From positions 160,719-199,040 of the forward strand of contig NMRA01000173.1 in assembly GCA_002633005.1 (NCBI GenBank): DNA of 38,322 nucleotides, written 5' to 3'. The notes under the pieces were generated by a model. That model made no database searches and was not told the DNA's origin. It was given only the letters and a program-made list of their open reading frames with translations. Positions 21,801 through 33,800 of the stretch are shown one piece after another. The translations under genes and the position numbers were made by a program. Numbering within the stretch: position 1 is the stretch's first letter; each line of letters opens with the position of its first letter. This DNA is from Phoronis australis. Lineage: Eukaryota > Phoronida > Phoronidae.

Positions 21801-24800
21801 TTCATACCCGGTTGAGTCTTGTTACTCAATAGTGTGGTATCCTAGGACCAATACTCCCAGGTGGCATCAGACTGACAAATGAATGAGAATGACGTTAAAA
21901 GTAATTACGAATAGTAAATAAGTAAAAAGGCTTGGAGATGGCATTTGGGCTTACCATTATTTAAATAAGTTTAAATTGCACCCTTACCTTTTCTGGTAAT
22001 TTTAGTAAATTTGTCACGTACTGATGAAGCTGAGCTTCGCGAGATTCTGCCAGTTCACTACTATTTCGCCTAAACAGTGTCCTACCTGTAAACAAATAGA
22101 AAACAAATGTTAACAGAGGCGTGGTTACTTTGACTTTGCTAAGTCTGTAAACTGGTTTGACAGTTCCAGGGTCAGCGGGGGTGGTGTAGACATATTTAGT
22201 TATTAGCTTTGACGAGTGCTGTAAAACAACAAAATCCTCTGTGTTGGGGATTTTATAACAAATCGCCACCTCATGCTGACATTCGCTGAAATCAAGACCG
22301 GTTGCAACCTCACTAACAAAAGTGCTGTACCACTGACTAAGATAGTATACAGTATCTTTGCCATTGATCGAGTCGAGGGGTTTAAATCGGCCAGCAGAGC
22401 GTTAAAATGTGACCGTGGAGGCTGCAGATTCAATTTCGCGCCGCGGATGGTCTCAGAAAATCACTTTTGTCGCCAACACTTTCCCTTTAAAGTATTGACA
22501 GCAAGTCTTTTGCCCGACGTCTCCCGTCCCCGTCTTAGTGTGTTATTCTAGGTGATGATTTGTTCAGGATAGAGTGAAATGCATTCTACACAGATGTATT
22601 TTCTCTGTTTTGTTGGCTAAAACTGGAAATACAGTCGGGATGATAATATACCTTACTGTGACCAGTAGCGGATTTAGGGGGGGCCATGCCCCCACCCCCC
22701 CTAAAATTCTCTCGGGTTCCATTTGGCAGTTCGGGGGTGCGAATTTCTGACAGACAAAATCCTGGTTAATTCTCTGCCCTGCCCACCCCTCTACTCAAAA
22801 TCCTGGATCCGCCCCTGGTAATAGAATTCTATTTCCGTTACTAACAAGAAAACCGAAACCATCAGCGATGGAAGAAAATGTTTCGGAGTTAATTGGAGTT
22901 GGCCAACCTAAAATGGGAAATTTGAAAATGACGCATATAAGCATTGCCTGTGACGTGAGTTGTTAACTGAAATGGAGTCCCGTCACGGTAAAGAATTTTA
23001 TGAGACCGACCTTATGATAGTAGAACGCCTAATTCCATTTTAATAGGGCGAAAAGCTCGCTGGTTATCTGTGTGCCGCTTGGTGGTACGCAGCACGCGTA
23101 CTGGTTAGCGGCACGCAGGGAACCAGCGAAGGCGAAATGCAGCTTTAGCACGTGAAACAGACTAAGTCATGTGAGACAGACTAAGCCCCGAGGCCGGCTG
23201 TAACACATTCCCATCGACTGCTGCCCCGTGGGTGGGTTTAAGAACTATTTCGCCCATCAAACTCCCCCATCGCTATATGGACATAATTCTTCGCCGCTCG
23301 TGAACAAATCAGAATCTGCTCGTTGTAGATTTATTTTTAAGAATACACCGGCAGTTTACGGGTTTGTTAGATTCCTGAAACTTTCCAGTTTTCGCGTTGT
23401 CAATAATGAAATGTTGGGAAAAGTGGGTCGTAACTTTGCTATCTTTTTACGCATTTAAGATGGCCCGAAATGGAAAACTGCGAGCGAATTCATTGCTGAT
23501 GTGTCATTCAGCTGAACCGCCTGATGTTTTTATTGACGTCGCGCAACTCATGAAGGAAGGCATGGCCCATTTTCGTTATCCTAACTGGAGCCGTTCTCGG
23601 AGCAGAGTTATCTACGTCTTACAACTCGTCAGCGGGTGATAGATTACTAAGGATTCCTAGCTGACTACTGTTTCACCCTATAACTATTATCATTACTAAA
23701 ATAGCAGGTAGGCCTACAGTGCAAAGTTTGTATAAAGTATTATGCACAACACAGGATGAAAACAAAGAGGCCTACATGTACCACAAACCTAAGAGATCCA
23801 GACATGACAGTTTACCAGAGAGTTTTCTGTTTGTCCAACTACAATCTGGAAGACTTTTTAATCATTTATACAACTTCGTTAGAGTGGAGGCTTCTTCAAT
23901 TTTGTTGTGAATTATCAAAAATCAGCCCAGAACATCGCTGATGCAATACACAGGAGCACGGACGAAGGAAATATAGATATATCTAATGTCATATCTCTAT
24001 GATTCTAACTCTTAGCATGCGCGCACCCAGCCTTGAAAATGGGGGGCTCGAATTCCTGTCGATGTGGACCTTTTGCTGACAAAAAATCGTGAGGACTAAA
24101 AAAAAGGAAAAGAAACGGGTACCACCCCTCAGGGTTGTGCACTGTGCGTCTGCGTCTTTTTTAGTGAACGTTCGTCTCGTTTTGTCGGACTTTTTGCATC
24201 TCTGGGGTGCACTTTTTTGCCCACTTCGCCAAATGGGGGGCTCGTTCGAACCCCACGAGCCCCCCTGGTTGCGCGCATGCTTAGCGACTACATTTGGCGG
24301 AAAGTAGTTGTAAAACGTTCCAAAAGCCTAGTGTATAGTATATACTGAACAGGTCTAAAGACATGTTGGTCAAACACGCACGTGGGTCATGGAACAAATA
24401 CGGCCAGACTTAGCACTGCAGCTACACGTCCTCTAATGTAATCTGGCCACTGGTCGCCCTATCTGCATATGTTGTGGTCTTGTCCGATCAAGTTGTGATG
24501 AATTTAGGCCTTTTGTGTGGGGTGGAGTGTTAAAACAAAGGGCATAGTATTGTGGTGTGGGGCTAGGCAGCCACAGGAGTCGTAGAACAATAGATAATCA
24601 TAGTAGTGGAACAATGGGATTGTGTCTGTAGCGAGATAAGCACTGGCAACATTTGACGCCATTGTGTTTCTAATATGGTGAACACTCGTTAGTTGGCCTA
24701 CATTTTAAGATATCCCGAGTGCTGTACTTAAAATTCAAAACCGGAAAATAGATTTTTTGCTGGAGTTTGCAGGCTAAAGGTCACGTCTTTCCCGTGATCC

Positions 24801-27800
24801 CAGTGTATTTGAGGCTCTGGGTTACGCCGGATACTTTCAGTAGAGGTTACACTGCAATAGGAAACGGTTTCTAATTCTGTGCTATGTCATGTCCTCGAAA
24901 GTGAAACAAGCGAGCCATTCATGACCCCGAGATGTGACCAGCAGCGTTGTGTATGCAACGCACGCGCCCCGCGACATCTCGCCTATTGTTTCTGCCATCT
25001 CGCTTTTTTCCGAAACCTCGCACCTGAGAGTTAAATAAATTATCCGAATCGTTAAGTTATTTTTTCTATCTTATAATAAAACAAATTTATGCAATTAGAC
25101 TACATTGCAAGGTATTTTGTCTACACGTATTTTTATTTAATTATCCATTGTAGTGTTTAGTTTTCTATCCATTTTTGCTTTACCAGTATTGTTTCATTAG
25201 CGACTCAGAAATCATTCAGTTATCAGCACGAACTACAATGTCGCTGACTTGACTATGGGGATCTTTAGACAAAATTTACTTCATCTAAACTAAGTGATCT
25301 AAGCGTGTATTTGAACATTCACATGGATTAGCTATAAACCTGGCGTGANTCGGTAGTTGGCCTACATTTTAAGATATCCCGAGTGCTGTACTTAAAATTC
25401 AAAACCGGAAAATAGATTTTTGCTGGAGTTTGCAGGCTAAAGGTCACGTCTTTCCCGTGATCCCAGTGTATTTGAGGCTCTGGGTTACGCCGGATACTTT
25501 CAGTAAAGGTTACACTGCAATAGGAAACGGTTTCTAATTCTGTGCTATGTCATGTCCTCGAAAGTGAAACAAGCGAGCCATTCATGACCCCGAGATGTGA
25601 CCAGCAGCGTTGTGTATGCAACGCACGCGCCCCGCGACATCTCAATACCCCTGCAGGTTGATTGTCATGACTAAACATAAAACTCTCTAATAAAACTGAT
25701 CCACTTATTTCGAGTTCTACGGGCAAATCGACTAATAGAGCAATTACGTATTGTTTTTAAGATGAACACCTCTGAAGTCAATTAAAATTTTCAGAAAGTG
25801 CTACGTCCAATTGAAATCTGATGTCGTTTTGTTCAACAGAAATTTGAACGCTGTACAACAGCGATTCTGTAACAAATACTTGGGCAAAATAGTACAGTAC
25901 CCAATAACGGCTTTAGAAAAAATAAAAACAACGAATTTCAGGATTTCTGACTATTTAACAAAGTTCATAATGTCCAGTTGCAAAAGAGTTGGCACAACAC
26001 AAAAGTGTTTTAGTTGCTCTGAAGAAGGGATTTTTACAACTGCTTTAGCGATCTCGTCACACTCGCTTATTGGTTCTGCCATCTCACTTTTTTCCGAAAC
26101 CTCGCACCTGAGAGTTAAATAAATTATCCGAATCGTTAAGTTATTTTTTCTATCTTATAATAAAACAAATTTATGCAATTAGACTACATTGCAAGGTATT
26201 TTGTCTACACGTATTTTTATTTAATTATCCATTGTAGTGTTTAGTTTTCTATCCATTTTTGCTTTACCAGTATTGTTTCATTAGCGACTCAGAAATCATT
26301 CAGTTATCAGCACGAACTACAATGTCGCTGACTTGACTATGGGGATCTTTAGACAAAATTTACTTCATCTAAACCAATGAGCTATACCTGGTATAGCTCA
26401 TTGTCTAAACTAAGTGATCTAAACGTGTATTTGAACATTCACATGGATTAGCTATAAACCTGGCGTGAACTGGTCTCTATCTGAATATTCCGATGGACTT
26501 CTTATATCCTGAGTGATTGATGTATTTTTTAAGTGGCAAACTCATGGTGTGTGACGTAATTGGTCTATTATGCTAAGTTACCAAATTAACTTTCACCTAT
26601 CGACTGGACTGTGTTGTAGTGTAGAGCAATGTTTTCAACCTGAATGTCGTTCGGAGGTTTCACAGATTCAACAAATTTTGCTCAGCATCGCAGAAACGGA
26701 TACCACTTTACACTGCCGAGAGAATAGTTAATCGATTACAGCCACCAGCAAATTTGATTTCCATAAAACGAGCATTCCAAGTATTCCCTGGGCTCGGAAT
26801 AAAAGTGTATGACCTTAGTCGGCGATCAAGAATATGATGTCAACTACGTGAACAATTTGTTTGGTTTCTTTGAGGAAGCTGGCGAGATTGCTTTTTGGTG
26901 TTTTCTTTCTGCAGAAGAGTCGAGTTTCCACTTCGTTTAAAGAGGGGGTGGCAAATAGGTCAACTTTGACACTTTCAAGACTTTGTAAAAAGCGTCCCCA
27001 CTCACACACATATTATAGACGACTGCAAGCAAATGTGTCTGCTAAAACATTGTTTTTCTCGAACTTCGTTGTTTAGTCACGGCCGGATTGCTGCCGTAGT
27101 TTCGCGTCACTGAGCGCTAGATTAGGCATGTTTTTGTGTCATCTTAGTGGCAGAATTTAACAGTCACAAATAAACAATGCCAAAACCATGGCATGAATAA
27201 TAAACCGGCGTCTCGTCAAAGAAGCGAACTTCTGATCAGTGCTGTAGTGGGGCGTAGGCGCACGTAGGCGCAGCCAACCACCTTTTGGCATTTGAACGTA
27301 GCACCTGCGCACCGTAAGTTACGTTCAGCGATCGAGGTGATACGGTGGGCTTCTAATTTTACCACTACAGCACTGCTTCTGATTTAGATCACTTGAAACT
27401 ATAGTACAGGTCTCAACTTGTTCCGTACTCCGATGGGCTTACAAAGCACTGGCAGTTCGTTTACTTCATTATTCCTTGAAACCATGCTCGACACATAAAA
27501 TGAGACACCATGACAAGAAAACTTACAGAGACTGGTCACATAAAATGACACACCGTGACAAGACAACTTGTAGACCCTGGTCACATAAAATGACATACCG
27601 TGACAAGACAACTAATATAGCCTATTCACATAAAATTACACACCATGTCAAGACAACTTATAGAGCCTGGACACATAAAATGACACACCGTGACAATAAA
27701 ACTTACAGAGACTAATTTTACGTGGTTACGTTGGGGTTGCTATAATGGGTACTTCTGCGTCTAGTTTCTTTGATGCAAACGTATTTTTCGGGTTTGAAGG

Positions 27801-30800
27801 AGGCGACAGTTTATCCTTGACTGTGTGTTTGGGTATTTTCTATTATGTTATTGATCTCTAAATGTCATTGTAAATGTAGATAATGCACCTGAATAAGGAA
27901 GACAAACATTGCTAAAGTTTTAAAATGGCGCCTAATCCCAAGAACGCATTTTTGCCAGTTCTGTCGAGGTTATCCAAAGTAAGTATATCCCTTGAGACGT
28001 AGACCACAAGTGTTGTTTAACCATATCGACTTCCATCAAATGCCTTTATAGTTGCAGACGTGTGCCACTTTTCACAAGTCAGGGGAAACAAGCTCGAGTC
28101 GCCTTAACAGATATCAACCTTTGTAAGATTTGTTTTTCAGTTAAAGAACTTGGTTTACCGCTCTGCCAACACCATATTCTGATTTTCAGGATACATACAT
28201 ATATATATATAAAACTTAGAATTCTGTATTTTCCATTGCAAACCATGATTTTCAAAAACACTATATTTCAGATTGCAAAGAATGTTGAAAACTGAACGTA
28301 AATCGGAGAAACTCACAAAAATAGAATAGCTCTCCGCTCTAAGGGCCTTGAAATATCTGCTTCACAAATATTCCAAGTTTCTTGTTCAATTTGTTAAAAT
28401 TACTAATTCAATTAATAAAAATGCAACCTAAATGCAACCTAAATTACTAATTCAATTAATAAAAATGCAACCTAAATGCACACTATGTAGAAAGGTTCAC
28501 AAACAATGTTTAATTTATTTCGTTTCAAGTTTGTTGTTTGTTTTCATACAGATACCTGATGTGCCTTAAAGGGAGCTGTGTATGACATGAAAAAATAAAC
28601 CAATTATTAGACTTAGGGACTGTTAGCTACGTTGTGTCCTCATCTTGAGGACTTCGGCAGGCTACTGAGATATCATGTGTACGGAGCAGTGTATGGTTGG
28701 ACGAAAGAGTCCAAAATAGGGACTCCTCAAGGTTCCTTAACTTTTCACTGCATCACATGGATGCGTCGAGTGTGGTTTCAAGCAATAACGAACTCATTCA
28801 GGCGTGCGTTCAGTAGAAGCTAGGACCTACGCTAGGACCTAGCTAAAACCTAGTCAAAGTCACGTGTTCTCATTTAAAATGCACTGCAATATCTCACGTA
28901 ATCTCGAGAAGTCTTGCTTTTTAGCGAGGTCCTAGCGCTACTGAACGGCAGGCAGGTTTGATACATATTGATACCTATTGATACATATTGAGAGTAAAGT
29001 CTACGATGAATTCTCGGTATTGTTGAAAATAAACAGTGATCTTTTCCTGTAACGCCCTAATTTAGGACCAAGTCTATATTTATTATCATTGAAATAAAGC
29101 TTTCTTTAGGTATACTATTAGAAAATGTAATCAGTCAAACAGGACCTCATAATACAGATAAAATGATAGAAAACAGTAAATAAAGACGCAGCAAACACGC
29201 AGAAGACTTAGTTTAATTATGTCAGTTGGGTCAATATTTGGGACTGTTTCATCCAGCACAGCAGAGGACCTGTTTCAGTTTGGTCAAACTTTTCACATAA
29301 CTGCATGTGTATGTCTGAAAAACAAATCTCAGTCACTAAAACAAACGTACATAGTCACGACATTTGACATAAGTCTGACATGATATGAAACATGGCGTAC
29401 ACGGGTGGTTCTCACAACGTTCAAACCTCCCAAAAATTTACTAACGGGTGAAATGAGGAAAATTTGACTCGAATACAATTCCGTACCAGGGGCGGATCCA
29501 GGATTTTGAGTTAGCGGGGGGCCAGGGCAGAGTATTAGCCAGGATTTTGCCCGACATTCGCACCCTCGTATTGCCAAATGGAATCTGGGAGAATTTTAGG
29601 GGGGCCATGGCCCCCTTGGCCCCCCTCTAAATCCGCTATTGCGTACAGGGGTTCTCAAAGAATGACCACACTGTAACAAATGGTACAAGGGTTCCTAACG
29701 AATAACAATAACCCCGTTGTTACAGTGTGGACGTTTCCAACGTTTATTCGGTTGCCTTGCTGTCTGCTGTGTCAAATGTTAAAATTCTAGCAAACGTATT
29801 GGTATGTACATGTAGGGCTCTACACGTAGAGCCCTACACCTATAGCCCTACACGTATAGCCCTACACGTATAGCCCTATACGTATAGCCCTACACGTAGA
29901 GCCCTACACGTAGAGCCCTGCATGTCTGGCGCCGCGATTCATTGACTTAAACTAAGGTGCGATGGAGATTGTTTAAGGTAGGTGGATACACAAAAAAATT
30001 AATTTTGACTGTTTTTTACATTTTCATATCATCCTAATCTTTAATTCTTGATGCACAGTATACTGAAGAAAAATAAAATCATTCTGNTTAGGAACCTGGA
30101 GATTTGATCAGTGTATACACCTACCTTAAGTCGACACCGAAGTCAACATGTTTTTCAAACCAGACAATCAAGTGCGTGGATTGGATGTTCTCGATATTGT
30201 TTTGCATGATGCTACAGCAATTAGTATGCACTTTGAATTCTTTTGAGCCAAAGATTCTAACAGTGGCTGGCCCAAGGTCTTTTCGTGTAATTTTCTCGCG
30301 ACTCCCTTCGACAAGACGTAATGCTTATCTATTGTTTTATTCTCTGGCAAACGTCAATAGCCAGCATAAAAATATCTGCTTCATCTGCTAATAATAACAC
30401 GTGATTGGCATATTGAAATATTCAGGGAATCAACGTACTGACTATGGATGCCAATTCATCGCTGATGTCCTCCGGGTACTAAGCTGGGATGTTTCACTGC
30501 AGACGATTCTGTTACGCGGTGTGTTAAAACTTGCTAATGAAGTACCATCTGTGGTAAATGGATCACTTTAAATGCCAGTCTTGTTAGAGTTACATCTCGC
30601 ACTATTCCGTTACTTCGGGAATGCTTGAGTGATAGACCAATCATTCACGGAGAAATGCTGAGATGTGCACAAAGATACTGCTGAACAGCGTACCCACAAA
30701 TATATGTATTTTGTTAGTCGATCTTAAGCCAAGAAATGGTGTTATATCGCTGATCTGCAAGAACACGTCTCGAAGAAGCTTTTATCTTCATTTTGGGAAG

Positions 30801-33800
30801 AGTTGGCCATAAACGTTTCGCTTCAACAGTATATAACCAATGAGCACTCATGGTCCAGGCGCCCACTCAAGTACAAAGTTCTTGGTTTTGGGATGGGATA
30901 ACTTTGTGCGTGGACAAAAATGTTACTGCATCCGCCCCAAGGCTGTCAGTGCCAGGTCGACCACATGTCGTATACGACCAATAAAAATGGCTATTCCATC
31001 ACAACTACCGAACTACATCTCTGGGGGAGTCAGTGACGTACCTACTCGATTTATCTTCATTCTACCACAGGAGCGTTTCATTTCTACCCGCGCTTTTCCA
31101 ATACTGTGGTGTTTCGATTTTTTGCAAAGACAAAATTAATTTGTATTACGCACTGACCAAAAAGCACTCGAAGATAGATCACTTCTGTAATTCTAGACCA
31201 CAATCTATAACGGATGGTTTAGAAAACGTCAGTACCCGGGTCCCGGATGATTCAGAAGATGTGGAAATAGCGTCACGGGTCAGTGGATTGAAAGCTCACC
31301 AGCGTGAATTTTTATGGATGTTGGCAAACAAGACCGACATTTGTTTAGAAGCTTTGTGCAAGCTTATGAAGTGATCTTTCTTAAAGCAAACCCGTTTCTA
31401 GAAACGGAGTATTTTGTTTCGTCATTGCTTTTACTGAGGACGGTCGCTTGTGCCAATATTAAAAACTTGATTGTTACTCTTCTATCGTCCGCGCAACAGC
31501 TACAGTTTTTTTTTTCAAATACACTTACAGTGAATTACCATTAGCTGTATTCGAAACTCCTGTGTTTTAAGTGTTTAGATATTGGAATAATCCCAGCAAC
31601 AATACCAATGCATTTGATTTTTTTAATTAAATGTCAAGCCTACTTCTCCTAAACAGATGAATATCTTTTCCACTGAAGCAGCGAAAATCAAAGATGAAGT
31701 CGGAGTGAGTAATTTTCTCAAAAAGTGTTAAAATAAACACAATAGGTCCTAAAAAATGATATTGAACTTGCGAGATCGTTTATATGACCCATTGGTGAAA
31801 GGCAATGTTACTAATAAGCTCGCACTGTCTGATGACGTTATTGGAATTATTAGCTTCGGTAATTAGATCAGTGCATCAAAACATTTAAGCTGACATATTG
31901 TTTGAGTTTGAAGAATTGATAGATATGGCAATTTTGCCATAAATATGAACTAATAGGTTGTCCAGATAAAAATCTGTTCTTCGTTTAGAGATCAAATTAG
32001 ATCTACAAGTATATGGATCAATTAATTTTGTTTGAGTACAGTAGGGGGCAGTCATGGCTGTTTGAGATAATGGAGAGCGCGTGCGATGACTTATTTCGAA
32101 TTTTCTTAGCGACTTTGCTGGTCCAGCGGCTGTTTATAAGAGATCGTGTGGAATGTCGCTGATTGTTAAAGCAGTTGTATACAACAACAGCCACATCTGT
32201 AAACTTAGCCACGAATGTAGAACGAGTACAGACTGGAAATTTTACTCTGGCTAGACTTGTTTTTTGTGAAACTTATTGCCTTCAACAAGCTGCACATGCT
32301 CTGAAGTTCTTTTTAATTATTGTTGCCGGGTAACCTTTGAATACTCACTCCATATCTGCGTCACATTCAACTAATTCAAAAATTATACTGACAGCGCGCC
32401 ACAAATTTGTTCTAAAGTCTGACCATGTATTGTAAAGTTAACATAGAATAGAAATAAAAAAACAGCACTTTTTGTTCATAATTAATGAAATTTTCTACAA
32501 TGATGTTTGCTTTCTCTTTCTTTTCAAATCAATTTATGTTCTCTTTATTGACGATTCTATTGAAAAGGGCACATAAACATTCACATAATACGCTAGTTTT
32601 TCTCAAATTCACGTGCCCTGCAGACCGAGCGGTTGAGATTGGCATAAACACGCGCCTAATGTTAGCTTGGTAATGGTCAAAACCATTGCCCACTTTCAGA
32701 AATTATTTAAGTCGATATCAATGTCTAAAGACCTCCGGTCAACTCAAGGCCAGTCGTCGTACAATACAGAATAATTATGGGTTATACCACAGTGAAGTAC
32801 AGGTAGAGACCAGTAAGGCGTAGTGTTCTGCGAGTTCAACAATCCTATCCTCTTTCTGACCATTGCATAACCTTTTCAAAGCACCCCCTCAAACAGGTTT
32901 TGAAACCCTTTGAAAGAGATTCGCACGTATCCGAAGGGCAATCGTTCGTCTACAGACGGCTTAGCTCTTCTAAAGAAACAGTCACTGGCAAATGAGCGCA
33001 TTGTGAAGTGGCTGATCTTCCGAGAACAGTTACAGAATGTAAATATACTTTATCAGGGTGTGGGGGCATTGTTAATTCTAAAACCAACATAGCGTATCCA
33101 GTTAGAAAACAACTTGTGTGCATTTCGTTCACAGACCTCTTCACTAGAATACTGAATACAACTACTCCTCGGCACATATAATAATTACAATACCATGTGT
33201 CCATATATTTAATTTTAGTGATAGCTTATGACTATCCAGTATTACAGGAAAAATTGATCAGCATTTCTGATTCAAAATTTGTTATAAGTTTGGATAAGAT
33301 CAAAAAGAAGAAAAAGGACACATCTTGTAATGCACTGGTCTGTTAATGCGAAAGGGTCAACTGTTGTTATTTAAGAAAACAAATTTGTGACACATGTGAA
33401 AAGTACAGTGCATGGGTCAATGGAGATGTATTCAGTCGGACAATATTTTGAATAACTGTCGAACAAAACGCCCGTCCTGCGCCATATATCATGTAGGCTT
33501 CCCACCCTATGTATTGACGACAACACGTTCATTCAATCGTGAGGTCGAATGTTACAAAAATGCATACGTACCAGGTAGGCGTAATCCGGGATCTGATGGT
33601 AACGCCTTGATTTCTTGTGAAAAGTGTTGTAAAAGTTTATAGTTCAAACTAAGAAAATCCGAGAAGGTTCTTTTAATGAATCTAATCCTTTCGTCAGACC
33701 AATCCACTTCTATCACAAATGCATAATCAGTCTTGGTCTTAAATTTGACAGCAGCAAATCCTGACACTGCAGCGTTGACGATGAACAAATTATTGCAAGT

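Larger units (their letters stand above)
25350..26468 (+). repeat. Haplotype-like block, copy 2 (long allele)
   Basis: Offset from copy 1 by 664 bp at first, with scattered single-base differences. It includes two insertions relative to copy 1: 25644-26064, flanked by CTC, and the 29-bp palindrome with duplicated TCTAAAC. The length of the right part (404 against 368 bp) is explained exactly by the 36-bp insertion. Confidence 0.85.
22086..33571. other. PX gene intron 1, 11.5 kb, transposon-rich
   Basis: The intron between PX exons 1 and 2 contains most of the small transposons listed here, the duplicated haplotype block around the N at 25349, and a + strand candidate exon pair. An unrecognised + strand open frame of 113 codons at 31033-31374 ends LANKTDICLEALCKLMK; it overlaps another open frame at 30840-31139. 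Confidence 0.55.

Noticed and set aside
22869-22954. ATGGAAGAAAATG frame leading to a GTGAGT donor
   Set aside because: The frame closes at a TGA at about 22923, before the donor, so it is not a coding exon.
24235-24270. GGTTCGAAC on the - strand resembling a tRNA B box
   Set aside because: No acceptor stem, D arm or anticodon arm at the right spacing; it is the loop of a hairpin in a GC-rich MITE.
30087-30087. N as a third haplotype junction
   Set aside because: Unlike the other two N positions, flanking sequence is not repeated; it lies inside a TTAA-flanked MITE and may be a simple ambiguous base or small gap.
31033-31374. 113-codon + strand open frame ending LANKTDICLEALCKLMK
   Set aside because: The last 50 codons look somewhat protein-like, but I recognise no family and it overlaps another frame. 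It could be a decayed transposon frame.
32955-33044. Possible third exon (KQSLANERIVKWLIFREQLQ) of the 27925 gene
   Set aside because: The acceptor is fair, but the phase does not fit the preceding candidate exon and the donor (AAT/GTAAAT) is weak.
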